Made by a program: the position numbers and the translations under genes. A stretch of DNA of 64,000 nt. Origin: Streptomyces sp. SID13031 (GTDB taxonomy: Bacteria > Actinomycetota > Actinomycetes > Propionibacteriales > Kribbellaceae). The notes under the pieces are model-generated. The model was given only the letters and a program-made list of their open reading frames with translations. It was not told the origin of the DNA and made no database searches. The stretch covers positions 1 through 64,000 of the forward strand of contig NZ_JAAGLV010000014.1 in the NCBI RefSeq assembly GCF_010548305.1, in the 5' to 3' direction. Below, one piece after another: positions 32,757 through 41,318 of this stretch; positions within the stretch are counted from its first letter, which is position 1; every line of letters starts with the position of its first letter.

Positions 32757-35129
32757 GTGCGCAAAGTATCTGCCGGGCTGTTCAGCCTGGCTCTGGCGAC
32801 GACGTTCGGCTTGAGCTTGGCCTCAGCCAGCAACGCCGCCCAGCCGCAGGTCGAGGCCGCACCGGCCGTGAGTGAGCCCACTCAGACCTCGGACGAGCTG
32901 CCCAGCCCGCTGGAGGACAAGCGCCGGGAGCTGCGTCAGGAAGCGCTGACCAAGGTCCTGAACGGATCGGCCAAGGCCGAGAAGCGCGGCGCCAGCACCG
33001 TTGTGAAGCTGGGCACCAAGACCGCCGGCGCGAAGGGCAGCCTGAAGGCCGGCAAGGCCACCGCCTCCAAGGCGAAGGTCGACCAGTACGTCGAGCTGAG
33101 CCGCGAGAAGACCGACAAGATCTTCGTCGTCCTCGCCGAGTTCGGCAACGAACGGCACCCCAACTACCCAGACCGGGACACGAACGTCGCGATCCCTGGT
33201 CCGGCGACCTTCGAGGGCCCGCTGCACAACGCGATCCCCGCGCCCGACCGGTCGGTGGACAACTCCACCGTCTGGCAGGCCAACTATGACCAGACGCACT
33301 TCCAGCAGATGTACTTCGGCAGCGGCAACTCCGTGAAGAAGTACTACGAGAAGCAGTCGTCCGGCCGGTACAGCGTCGACGGCGAGGTCACCAACTGGGT
33401 CAAGGTCAAGTACAACGAAGCCCGCTACGGCCGCTCGAACAACGCGACCGGCTGCACCGGCAACGTCTGTAACAACACCTGGGCGCTCGTCGCGGACGCG
33501 GTGAACCAGTGGGTCGCCGACCAGAAGGCGGCCGGTCGCACCACGGCCCAGATCAAGGCCGACCTGGCGACGTTCGACCAGTGGGACCGTTACGACTACG
33601 ACGGTGACGGCAACTTCAACGAGCCCGACGGCTACATCGACCACTTCCAGATCGTCCACTCCGGTGGCGACCAGGCCGATGGTGACCCCCAGCAGGGTGA
33701 AGACGCGATCTGGTCGCACCGCTGGTACGTCGGTGTCGCGGGTGGCCCGGCCACCAACCCGGCCGGCGGCGCGCAGATCGGTGACACCGGCCTGTGGGTC
33801 GGCGACTACACGATCCAGCCCGAGAACGGCGGCATCAGCGTCTTCGCGCACGAGTTCGGCCACGACCTCGGTCTGCCGGACCACTACGACACCTCGGGTC
33901 CCGCCATCGAGAACGGCGTGAACTGGTGGACGATCATGGCGCAGAGCCGGGTCAGCAAGCCCGGTGACGGCGGTATCGGCGAGCAGGCTGCCGACTTCGG
34001 CGCGTGGGACAAGCTGCAGCTCGGTTGGCTGGACTACGAGATCGTCGCTGCCGGTCAAGAGCGGAAGCTCGAGCTCGGTCCGCACGAGTACAACTCGGAC
34101 AACCCGCAGGCCGTCGTGGTCACCCTGCCGAAGAAGCTGGTGACCTCACCGCTGCAGCCGCCGGCTGTCGGCGCGAAGAGCTGGTGGAGCGGCAGGGGTG
34201 ACAACTTCAATCGGACGATGAGCCGCCAGGTCGTGGTCCCGGCCGGTACCACGTCCCTCACCTTCCAGGCGAACTATGACACCGAGGTCGATTACGACTA
34301 CGCCTATGTCGAGGTGAACGACGGCACCGGCTACAAGGCGATTCCCGGCAACATCACCGACCCGGCCACGGGCAACGGCATCAACGGCGCCAGCAACGGC
34401 TGGAAGCCGGCCACGTTCGACCTGTCGGCCTACGCCGGCAAGACGATCGGCCTGCAGTTCCGCTACGCCACCGACACGAACACCGGCGGATTCGGTATCC
34501 ACCTGGACGACATCAAGGTGACCAACGGCGCCACCACGGTGCTGGCCTCGGGTGCGGAGGCAACTCCGGAGGGCTGGACGCTGAACGGCTTCAGCTCGGT
34601 CGGGTCGACGCTGACCACGGCGTACGACAACTACTACATCGCCTCGCACATCAACTACACCTCCTACGACGCCAACCTGAAGACCGGGCCGTACAACTTC
34701 GGCTGGGCCAGCACGCTGGCGGACAAGGTGGAGCACTTCCCGCTCCAGGACGGTCTGCTGATCTGGTACTGGGACACCTCGCAGTCGGACAACAACACCA
34801 ACCAGCACCCCGGTGAGGGCCTCGTCCTGCCGATCGACTCGCACCCGACCCCGATCAACCGTCTCGACGGTGGCATCTGGCGTCCGCGGGTCAGCGGCTA
34901 CGACGCACCCTTCGGGCTGGAGAAGGCCGACTCGTTCACTCTGCACCTGAACGGCCAGGCCAGCTACATCCGCGGTCAGAACGCCCAGCCGCTGTTCAAC
35001 GACGGCTTGTCCTACTGGTCCGCGGCGCAGCCGCAGAACAGCGTCAAGGTGCCGAACAACGGCGTCAACATCCGGGTGACGTCGCGCGACAACACCTCGA
35101 TCAAGATCAGGATCTCCCCGCGCAGCTGA
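32757..35129 (+). CDS. Secreted M6 family (immune inhibitor A-like) metalloprotease
   Basis: A 790-residue exported protease. GTG 32757 follows GGGAGGGAATC. The signal peptide is VRKVSAGLFSLALATTFGLS with ASA cleavage near residue 25. A propeptide rich in Lys/Ala (to ~110) follows. The M6 catalytic domain begins at DKIFVVLAEFGNE and contains the zinc motif FAHEFGHDLGLPDHYD (HExxHxxGxxD). A jelly-roll module (SLTFQANYDTEVDYDYAYVE) and a C-terminal beta domain complete it. M6 peptidases degrade host antibacterial proteins in Bacillus; in soil actinobacteria they are probably nutritional. The gene ends at a strong hairpin. Confidence 0.94.
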   Translation: MRKVSAGLFSLALATTFGLSLASASNAAQPQVEAAPAVSEPTQTSDELPSPLEDKRRELRQEALTKVLNGSAKAEKRGASTVVKLGTKTAGAKGSLKAGKATASKAKVDQYVELSREKTDKIFVVLAEFGNERHPNYPDRDTNVAIPGPATFEGPLHNAIPAPDRSVDNSTVWQANYDQTHFQQMYFGSGNSVKKYYEKQSSGRYSVDGEVTNWVKVKYNEARYGRSNNATGCTGNVCNNTWALVADAVNQWVADQKAAGRTTAQIKADLATFDQWDRYDYDGDGNFNEPDGYIDHFQIVHSGGDQADGDPQQGEDAIWSHRWYVGVAGGPATNPAGGAQIGDTGLWVGDYTIQPENGGISVFAHEFGHDLGLPDHYDTSGPAIENGVNWWTIMAQSRVSKPGDGGIGEQAADFGAWDKLQLGWLDYEIVAAGQERKLELGPHEYNSDNPQAVVVTLPKKLVTSPLQPPAVGAKSWWSGRGDNFNRTMSRQVVVPAGTTSLTFQANYDTEVDYDYAYVEVNDGTGYKAIPGNITDPATGNGINGASNGWKPATFDLSAYAGKTIGLQFRYATDTNTGGFGIHLDDIKVTNGATTVLASGAEATPEGWTLNGFSSVGSTLTTAYDNYYIASHINYTSYDANLKTGPYNFGWASTLADKVEHFPLQDGLLIWYWDTSQSDNNTNQHPGEGLVLPIDSHPTPINRLDGGIWRPRVSGYDAPFGLEKADSFTLHLNGQASYIRGQNAQPLFNDGLSYWSAAQPQNSVKVPNNGVNIRVTSRDNTSIKIRISPRS

Positions 35130-35146
35130 TCACTGCACGACACAAG

Positions 35147-35182
35147 CCAGCGGCCCCCGGGAAGTTTCCCGGGGGCCGCTGG
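35147..35182. terminator. strong hairpin terminator
   Basis: A perfect 15-bp stem (35147-35161 with 35168-35182) with a 6-nt loop AAGTTT lies between the convergent M6 protease and hflX genes. The inner GGCCCCCGGG/CCCGGGGGCC stem repeats the nrdJ terminator at 12654-12689. Confidence 0.85.
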
Positions 35183-35230
35183 TCCGTCTAGCGAGTACTA
35201 CGGAGCGCCGTACACGCCAGGCAGTGAGCG

Positions 35231-36745
35231 TCAGGCAGTTACCGCGTACTGCGCGAGGTCGCCGGCCAGGTCGGCGTGCACCCTGGCAGTCATCCTCGTG
35301 CCGTCGCCGGTGTGCTCCAGCTGGTCCACCGCGCCCTCGGAGTGGATCCGGGAGACCAGGTCGCCACGGTCGTAGGGCAGCAGCAGCTCGACTGCCACGT
35401 CCGGGCTCGGCAGGGCCGCCTCGACCAGGGCGCGCAGTTTGTCGATGCCGTCACCGGTGTGGGCGGACACGACGATCGCGCCCGTCTCCCGGTGCAGGAT
35501 CGGCGCGAGCGCCATCGGGTCGGCCACGTCGCCCTTGTTGATCACGATGATCTCCTGGACGTTCGCGGCACCGATCTCGCTGAGCACCTCGCGGACCGCG
35601 TTGATCTGGGCGATCGGGTCCGGGTGCGAGCCGTCCACCACGTGCAGCAGCAGGTCCGCGTCCGCGACCTCCTCCAGCGTCGAGCGGAACGCCTCGACGA
35701 TGTCGTGCGGCAGGTGCCGGACGAATCCGACGGTGTCGGTGAACGTGTAGACCCGTCCATCCGCCGTTGTCGTACGCCGGGTGGTCGGGTCCAGCGTCGC
35801 GAACAGCGCGTTCTCGACCAGTACGCCGGCGTTCGTCATGCTGTTCAGCAGCGAGGACTTGCCCGCGTTCGTGTAGCCCGCGATCGCGACCGACGGGATC
35901 GCGTGCCGGCGACGCTCCTGGCGCATCGTCGCGCGGGTGCCCTTCAGGTCCTTCAGCTCGCGGCGCAGCTTGGCGATCTTGGTGTTGATCCGGCGCCGGT
36001 CGGTCTCGATCTTGGTTTCACCAGGACCACGACCACCGATACCGCCACCGGCCGCGCCCACCCGGCCACCGGCCTGGCGGGACAGGTTTCCACCCCAGCC
36101 ACGCAGCCGCTGCTTCATGTACTGCAGCTGGGCCAGCTCGACCTGGGCCTTGCCTTCCTTGCTCTTCGCGTGCTGGGCGAAGATGTCGAGGATCAGCGCG
36201 GTCCGGTCGACCACCTTGACCTTCAGCTTGTCTTCCAGGTTGCGCAGCTGGGCGGGCGCGAGCTCGCCGTCCGCGATCACCGTGTCGGCGCCGAGGGCGG
36301 CGACCAGGTTGCGCAGGTCGGCCACCTTGCCGCTACCGATATAGGTAGCAGCATCGGGCTTCTTGCGCCGCTGGATCACGCCGTCGAGCACCTCCGAACC
36401 CGCGGTCTCGGCGAGCAGTTTCAGCTCGGCGAGCGAGTTCTCGGCGTCCTCGGCGCTGCCGTCGGTCCACACGCCGACCAGCAGCACGCGCTCCAGCAGG
36501 AGCTTGCGGTACTCGACCTCGCTGATGTCCGTCAGCTCGGTCGACATCCCCACCACGCGCCGCAGCGCCTGGCGTTCCTCGAGCTCTAGGCCTTCGGTGT
36601 TCTCCTCAGCGGAGTAGTCGCGGCCGTAACCCGATGACTCCGGATCCGACGACGAGTCTGTCTCCTCGTCGTCGAGCACGTCGTCCTGGAGCAGGTCGAG
36701 GTCGGCGTCGGTGGTCTCGTCGTATGCGTTCGAATGGGTCGTCAT
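35231..36745 (-). CDS. hflX: GTPase HflX
   Basis: A 504-residue ribosome-associated GTPase. An acidic N-terminal extension of ~60 residues is typical of actinobacterial HflX. The HflX domain (ERVLLVGVWTDG ... ADTVIADGELAPAQLRNLE, with the glycine-rich GGRVGAAGGGIGGRGPGE) is followed by the G domain. G1 is AGYTNAGKSSLLN, G3 is DTVGFVRHLP and G4 is VINKGDVAD. HflX rescues stalled ribosomes under heat or antibiotic stress. In actinobacteria hflX follows dapF and miaA, as it does on this strand. Confidence 0.97.
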   Translation of the reverse strand: MTTHSNAYDETTDADLDLLQDDVLDDEETDSSSDPESSGYGRDYSAEENTEGLELEERQALRRVVGMSTELTDISEVEYRKLLLERVLLVGVWTDGSAEDAENSLAELKLLAETAGSEVLDGVIQRRKKPDAATYIGSGKVADLRNLVAALGADTVIADGELAPAQLRNLEDKLKVKVVDRTALILDIFAQHAKSKEGKAQVELAQLQYMKQRLRGWGGNLSRQAGGRVGAAGGGIGGRGPGETKIETDRRRINTKIAKLRRELKDLKGTRATMRQERRRHAIPSVAIAGYTNAGKSSLLNSMTNAGVLVENALFATLDPTTRRTTTADGRVYTFTDTVGFVRHLPHDIVEAFRSTLEEVADADLLLHVVDGSHPDPIAQINAVREVLSEIGAANVQEIIVINKGDVADPMALAPILHRETGAIVVSAHTGDGIDKLRALVEAALPSPDVAVELLLPYDRGDLVSRIHSEGAVDQLEHTGDGTRMTARVHADLAGDLAQYAVTA

Positions 36746-36827
36746 ATACCTTCCATCGTGGCACGGCGCACCCAGACAGGCGAGCCGATTTCACTTCCAA
36801 CGATCCAGCGGCTCGCTGAATTCCCGT

Positions 36828-37670
36828 TCAGGCGGGCAGCCAGGCCCGATCGAACTCGCCGCGGGCGTGGATCACGGCCGGCCCGGTGAGCTCCAGATGG
36901 TTGTCTTCACGCCAGTTCACGGTGACAGCACCACCCGGTACTTCGACGCGGTACGAGACCGGCGTGCTCTGGCGGGCGGCCCGGGCGGCTGCCACGGCCA
37001 CCGCGCAGGTGCCCGTGCCGCAGGACCGGGTCTCCCCCGCGCCCCGCTCGTGCACCCGCATCGCCACCTCGTTCGGCCCTTTGCGGACCACGAACTCGAT
37101 GTTCACGCCGTGCGGGTACGCCTCGGCCGGCGACCAGCCGGGCTGATCGCACAGGTTGCCCGGCTCGTCGAGCGAGTCGACGAACGCCACCGCGTGCGGG
37201 TTGCCCATGTCAACGTGCAGCGCGGGCCACTGATGCCCGTTCGCCTCCACAACGATGCCGGCCGGCCCAGGGAGGGTTGGTTCGCCCATGTCGGCGGTGA
37301 TCGTGCCGTCGTCGTTCAGGACGACCTCTTTCACACCCGCCCGGGTCCCCACCCGGACCGGCTTGTCGCCGACCAGGCCGGCCTCAGCCAGGTACCGGAC
37401 GAAAACCCGGACCCCGTTGCCACACATCTCGGCGATCGACCCGTCGGCGTTGCGATAGTCCATGAACCAGTCGCCACCGTCCTCGACGTACGACTGCTTC
37501 GAGCCTTCGATCACCCGCAGCACCCCGTCGGCCCCGAGCCCGGCATGCCGGTCGCACAGGAAGCGGACGACGGCTGCATCGAGCTCGCCGTGCACGCTCC
37601 CGTCGGGGTCGGGCAGCAGCACGAAGTCGTTCTCCGTACCGTGCCCCTTCAGCCAGGGGAAGGTGCTCAT
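36828..37670 (-). CDS. dapF: Diaminopimelate epimerase
   Basis: A 280-residue cofactor-independent epimerase that converts LL- to meso-diaminopimelate for peptidoglycan and lysine synthesis. The two catalytic cysteines lie in EMCGNGVRVF and RSCGTGTCAVA, and the N-terminal KGHGTENDFVLLPD segment is the family start. ATG 37670 lacks a clear ribosome site. The frame is open to 37835, but the upstream part is not family-like. hflX follows 82 bp downstream. Confidence 0.96.
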   Translation of the reverse strand: MSTFPWLKGHGTENDFVLLPDPDGSVHGELDAAVVRFLCDRHAGLGADGVLRVIEGSKQSYVEDGGDWFMDYRNADGSIAEMCGNGVRVFVRYLAEAGLVGDKPVRVGTRAGVKEVVLNDDGTITADMGEPTLPGPAGIVVEANGHQWPALHVDMGNPHAVAFVDSLDEPGNLCDQPGWSPAEAYPHGVNIEFVVRKGPNEVAMRVHERGAGETRSCGTGTCAVAVAAARAARQSTPVSYRVEVPGGAVTVNWREDNHLELTGPAVIHARGEFDRAWLPA

Positions 37671-37715
37671 GGGGAAATCGTACGGGCGGCACGGGTTGGT
37701 CGTACCGTTTGGGGC

Positions 37716-37991
37716 ATGGGTGAGCAGGTGGTCGCGTACTTCTGGGAGCGGGAAGACGCGGATGCGGTGGCGGGGCGGATCGATGCCGTTGTCCGGCGGG
37801 ATCGGTTTCAGGGGGAAGACGACGACGAGGACCATCCGTGGATGGTCCTCGTGCCGGCTGATGCCGATCTGGCAGTGGTGGAGCCGCTGGTCACGCAGTA
37901 CGACGGGTGGCTCGATGCCGGTGCTGCCGCAGCACCACCGGTCGAGCCTCCGCCGCTACCGACTGCTCCTAAGAGGTTGAAGAAGGGTTAG
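37716..37991 (+). CDS. Conserved small hypothetical protein
   Basis: A 91-residue acidic protein: VVAYFWEREDADAVAGRIDA, a WMVLVPADADLAVVEPLVTQY segment and a Pro-rich, Lys-ended tail (PPLPTAPKRLKKG). It is predicted as a small alpha/beta fold with a disordered C-terminus. Similar short proteins occur next to dapF/miaA in related actinobacteria. It is divergent from dapF and overlaps the convergent ggt stop by four bases. Function is unknown. Confidence 0.7.
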   Translation: MGEQVVAYFWEREDADAVAGRIDAVVRRDRFQGEDDDEDHPWMVLVPADADLAVVEPLVTQYDGWLDAGAAAAPPVEPPPLPTAPKRLKKG

Positions 37992-39862
37992 TTCGGCCAG
38001 AGCTGGTTGACCGTGCCTGCCGCACCGCCACCGCGGCGCTTCGGCTCGGCGGCAGCGAGATAGCCGCCACCCGGCAGTACTTCGAGAGCGGCGACCGCTC
38101 CGATCTCGGCAGCTGAGGTGAGCGCGTCACCGGCCGGGACCAGCGTGTGGCCGTAGGGCTTGAGAGCGGTGCCGTAGGCGTCGATGAACGGCGGCTCGGC
38201 GGTGACGGTCACTGTGTTCCGCTGGGACGCACGCGGCGCGGCGATCGCGTCGGGCAGCGTCATCCCCCGGTCCAGCCGGTTGGTCAGCGTCTGCAGCACG
38301 GTCGTGATGATCGTCGAACCACCCGGCGACCCGAGCGCGAGGAACGGCTTGCCGTTCTTCAGCACGATCGTCGGCGCCATCGAGGATCGCGGCCGCTTGT
38401 TCGGCTGGATCCGGTTCGGGTCGGCCGCGTCGTAGACGGCGGAGAAGTCGGTCAGCTCGTTGTTGAGCAGGAAGCCGCGACCGGGCACGAGGATGCCGCT
38501 GCCGCCGGTCTGCTCGATCGTCAGCGTGTACGAGACGACGTTGCCCCACTTGTCCGCCGCGACCAGGTGCGTGGTCGACAGGCCTTCGGTGTCGGGCTTG
38601 TCCTCGGTCGCAATACCGGCCGGGCAACCGGAGTACGAGCCGTCCGGTGAACCGGGCGGCAGCGGCTTGACCGACGCCTTCGCCGGATCGATCTGGCAGG
38701 ACCGCTCGGCGCCGAAGCCCTTGGACAGCAGCTCCTTCTGCGGTACGTCGACGAACGCCGGGTCGCCGACGTACTTGCCGCGATCGGCGAATGCGAGCGC
38801 CGTCGACTCGAGGTAGGAGTGCAACGCCTGCGGGGTCGACTGCTTCGACAACTTGAGCGGCGCGAGGATGTTGAGCGCCTCGCCGACCGTCGTACCGCCG
38901 GAGGAGGACGGCGCCATGCTGTAGACGTCCAGCCCGTCGTAGCTGACCTTCGTCGGCTCCTGCCGGATCACCTTGTACTTCGCCAGGTCGGCCGTGGTGA
39001 GGTGACCAGGCATCACCGGCAACGTCGTGCCCGGAGTCTTGGGCGGCGTCTGCACAGCCGTCTGGATCTCCTGGGCCAGCGGCCCGGTGTAGAAGGCGGA
39101 CGACCCCTTCTTACCGAACAGCTCATAGGTCTTGGCGAGGTCCTTGTTCTTGAACACGGAACCGACCACCGGAGCATCCCCATTGGGGAGGTACAGCTGT
39201 GCCGTCGGCGCGATCGCCGAGAAGCGCGCCTTGTTGTCGAGCGTCTGGTTGCGGAAGGTCTGGTCGACCACGAACCCGTGATCGGCCAGATCCGCGGCCG
39301 GCTTCAGCGCCTTGCCGAGCGGCAGCGTGCCCCACGACTGCAGAGCCGAGTCCCAGGTCGCGAGCGTGCCGGGGATGCCGACCGATACGCCCGACGTCAC
39401 CAGGTCGGGGAAGAACGTGTAGGGCTTGCCCGTGGCCGGGTTGATGAACGCGTCGGCGGGCATCGTCGCGGGCGCGGTCTCCCGGCCGTCGATCGTGTAG
39501 ACCTTGCGGTTCTTCGCGCTGTAGTAGACGAAGTAGCCGCCACCACCGACGCCGGCGGAGTACGGCTCGGTCACGCCGAGCGCGGCCGCGGTCGCGACGG
39601 CCGCATCGACGGCGTTGCCGCCACGACGCAGTACGGAGACACCGATGTTGGTCGCGTCGGCGTCCACGGAGGCGACGGCGCCGCCGAAGCCGATCGCCGT
39701 GGCGTACTTCTTGGGCGACTGGGCGCTGTGGTCGTCGGTCTGGGCAGCGGCCGTACGGGTGGAGGTGGGGCCGGTCTGGGCGGCGGCTGCACCGCTCGCA
39801 GTCAGGCCGCCCAGGACGAGGGCACCCGCTGTCAGGGTGGCGGCCAGGCGTTTCGGGGTCAC
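37988..39862 (-). CDS. ggt: Gamma-glutamyltransferase, secreted
   Basis: A 624-residue exported Ntn-hydrolase proenzyme that cleaves or transfers the gamma-glutamyl group of glutathione and related peptides. The signal peptide is PKRLAATLTAGALVLGGLTA with cleavage near GAAAAQ. The large subunit has NAVDAAVATAAALGV and the Arg-containing DGRETAP loop. Autoprocessing occurs before the nucleophilic Thr in EGLSTTHLVAADKWGN, and GSPGGSTIITTVLQTL forms the oxyanion region. Length is normal. It stands between the hypothetical gene and the sigma-factor pair. Confidence 0.95.
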   Translation of the reverse strand: MTPKRLAATLTAGALVLGGLTASGAAAAQTGPTSTRTAAAQTDDHSAQSPKKYATAIGFGGAVASVDADATNIGVSVLRRGGNAVDAAVATAAALGVTEPYSAGVGGGGYFVYYSAKNRKVYTIDGRETAPATMPADAFINPATGKPYTFFPDLVTSGVSVGIPGTLATWDSALQSWGTLPLGKALKPAADLADHGFVVDQTFRNQTLDNKARFSAIAPTAQLYLPNGDAPVVGSVFKNKDLAKTYELFGKKGSSAFYTGPLAQEIQTAVQTPPKTPGTTLPVMPGHLTTADLAKYKVIRQEPTKVSYDGLDVYSMAPSSSGGTTVGEALNILAPLKLSKQSTPQALHSYLESTALAFADRGKYVGDPAFVDVPQKELLSKGFGAERSCQIDPAKASVKPLPPGSPDGSYSGCPAGIATEDKPDTEGLSTTHLVAADKWGNVVSYTLTIEQTGGSGILVPGRGFLLNNELTDFSAVYDAADPNRIQPNKRPRSSMAPTIVLKNGKPFLALGSPGGSTIITTVLQTLTNRLDRGMTLPDAIAAPRASQRNTVTVTAEPPFIDAYGTALKPYGHTLVPAGDALTSAAEIGAVAALEVLPGGGYLAAAEPKRRGGGAAGTVNQLWPN

Positions 39863-39970
39863 GGGTCCTCCGCGGAATCGGCGTACAGGGACAGGGCCCT
39901 GCCTACCGTCTCAGCGGCGAGTTCGCCAGTCGTGGCGCGTCCGTCTTGTCAGTTGACCGTGCAGGCTGTG

Positions 39971-40681
39971 TCAGTTGACGGTGCAAGAGGCCATGAAGCG
40001 GCGGAGTAGGTCGTCGTTCCAGTCCTTGTTGCCGGCCGGCAGCTGGACCAGCAGCCAGCGCTCGCCGAGCAGCAGCTGACCGGTCTCGCGACCGTCCGAG
40101 CTACCGAGGTGGAAGACCTTGCCGGCCGACTCGGTCACCCGGGTGCCGTCGAGAGTGCGGGCCTGGGCGACCGCCTCGACCTCCAGCCCGTCGTTCGGGC
40201 CGAGGGTGGCAGTTCGCATGGTCGGTGGGGCCAGCAGGACGTGATCGATGCCGACCGGCTGCCTCGGCGCCCAGCCCTCCGGGGCCAACGTGCAGCTGAT
40301 GTTGCTCCACGCCTGGGTGTTCGCGATCAGTGAGACGGCGGCCGGGGCTCCGAAGATCGACATCGTGCTGTCGGCGTCCGCCGGGTTCGGACTCTGGCTG
40401 GGGGTTGCGGCGTCGGGCCCGATTCCGGCCGCCGAGGCGGCTTCGTCGGAACCACCGGCGACCTCCGCCTGGCCGGAGCCCCACCACTTCACCTGGTGGC
40501 CGATGGCAAGTACGGCCGTCGACACAGCGGCGATGCACAGCACCCCGGTCACCCGGCGGCGCGCCCTGATCCGGCGCAGCGCACGGCGGCCACGCGCCAC
40601 ATCCGCGTCCACATCCGCCGCGGGGATGCCGTCGACCGCACGGTCGGCGAACTCCACCAGCAGCTTCTTCACGTCGTCCAC
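39971..40681 (-). CDS. Membrane protein partner of the SigE-family sigma factor
   Basis: A 236-residue protein: a cytoplasmic N-terminus (~45 residues, DVKKLLVEFADRAVDGIPAA ... GRRALRRIRARR), one TM helix (VTGVLCIAAVSTAVLAIG) and an extracytoplasmic domain with two cysteines (SCTLAPEG; ASCTVN). The GTG start at 40681 lies inside the sigma-factor gene, overlapping by 13 bases, so the two are translationally coupled. This gene order is typical for SigE-family sigma factors and membrane-bound regulators, so an anti-sigma-like role is likely. No ZAS zinc motif is seen. Confidence 0.78.
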   Translation of the reverse strand: MDDVKKLLVEFADRAVDGIPAADVDADVARGRRALRRIRARRRVTGVLCIAAVSTAVLAIGHQVKWWGSGQAEVAGGSDEAASAAGIGPDAATPSQSPNPADADSTMSIFGAPAAVSLIANTQAWSNISCTLAPEGWAPRQPVGIDHVLLAPPTMRTATLGPNDGLEVEAVAQARTLDGTRVTESAGKVFHLGSSDGRETGQLLLGERWLLVQLPAGNKDWNDDLLRRFMASCTVN

Positions 40682-41205
40682 TTGTCGGTACTCCCCGTCG
40701 TGGGATCCGTGGCCGGATCGTCGGCCATCAGGTCCTTCAGTCGTTTCAAAGCTTTCGCGGTCTGGCTCTTCACGGTGCCCTCGGTGCACTCCAGGATCCG
40801 GGCGCAGCTGGCCACGTCGAGATCCTCGAAGTACCTCAGCACCAGGACGGCACGTTGCCGCGGCGCGAGCTCCAGCAGCGCCTTGCGGACCGCCAGTGTG
40901 TCCACCGGATCGGTCTGCTCGGACAGCCTCGGCTCGAACGTCTCGGCGGTCACCACCTCGGGGTGGCGGCCGGCCCGGCGGCGTTCGTCCAGGAAGGCGT
41001 TGACCAGGATGCGGTGCGCATACGGTCCGGCGCCTTCGTGCCGGATCCGGTGCCAGTGCACGTACACCCGCGTACAGGCGGTCTGGACCAGATCCTCGGC
41101 GGTGTAGACATCCCCCGCGGTGAGCAACATCGCCGTTCTCATCAGTCTGCTGCGGTCCGCGACGACGTACTCGCGGAACTCGGCCTCACGGTCACCCCCT
41201 CGCAT
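40669..41205 (-). CDS. SigE-family (ECF) RNA polymerase sigma factor
   Basis: A 178-residue sigma-70 factor with region 2 (FREYVVADRSRLMRTAMLLT; AEDLVQTACTRVYVHW) and region 4 (LAPRQRAVLVLRYFEDLDVA; CTEGTVKSQTAKALKRL). It is of the actinobacterial SigE/TIGR02983 group. ATG 41205 follows GAGGGGGTGACC-type sequence. The only promoter space upstream is the 100-bp region containing a long inverted repeat (41218-41318) that overlaps the miaA stop codon. The gene overlaps its membrane partner. Confidence 0.9.
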   Translation of the reverse strand: MRGGDREAEFREYVVADRSRLMRTAMLLTAGDVYTAEDLVQTACTRVYVHWHRIRHEGAGPYAHRILVNAFLDERRRAGRHPEVVTAETFEPRLSEQTDPVDTLAVRKALLELAPRQRAVLVLRYFEDLDVASCARILECTEGTVKSQTAKALKRLKDLMADDPATDPTTGSTDKWTT

Positions 41206-41217
41206 CGACTGCCCCTA

Positions 41218-41318
41218 CGGCATGTCTGATCACTACGTGCAGTAGCGAGCAGTTGCCCGGTGCGGCGAGGTGCCGTGCCGGGTGACGCGCAGCAAGCACG
41301 TAGTGATCAGACATGCCG
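41218..41318. repeat. Perfect 23-bp inverted repeat across miaA stop and sigma gene upstream region
   Basis: The arm 41218-41240 (CGGCATGTCTGATCACTACG plus TGC) is exactly complementary to 41296-41318, with 55 bp between. The spacer itself can fold: CCCGG-T-GCGGC with GCCGT-G-CCGGG. The right arm contains the last codons and stop of miaA. The left arm lies 12 bp upstream of the sigma-factor start. It could be a terminator, a regulator site or a mobile-element relic. Confidence 0.8.
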
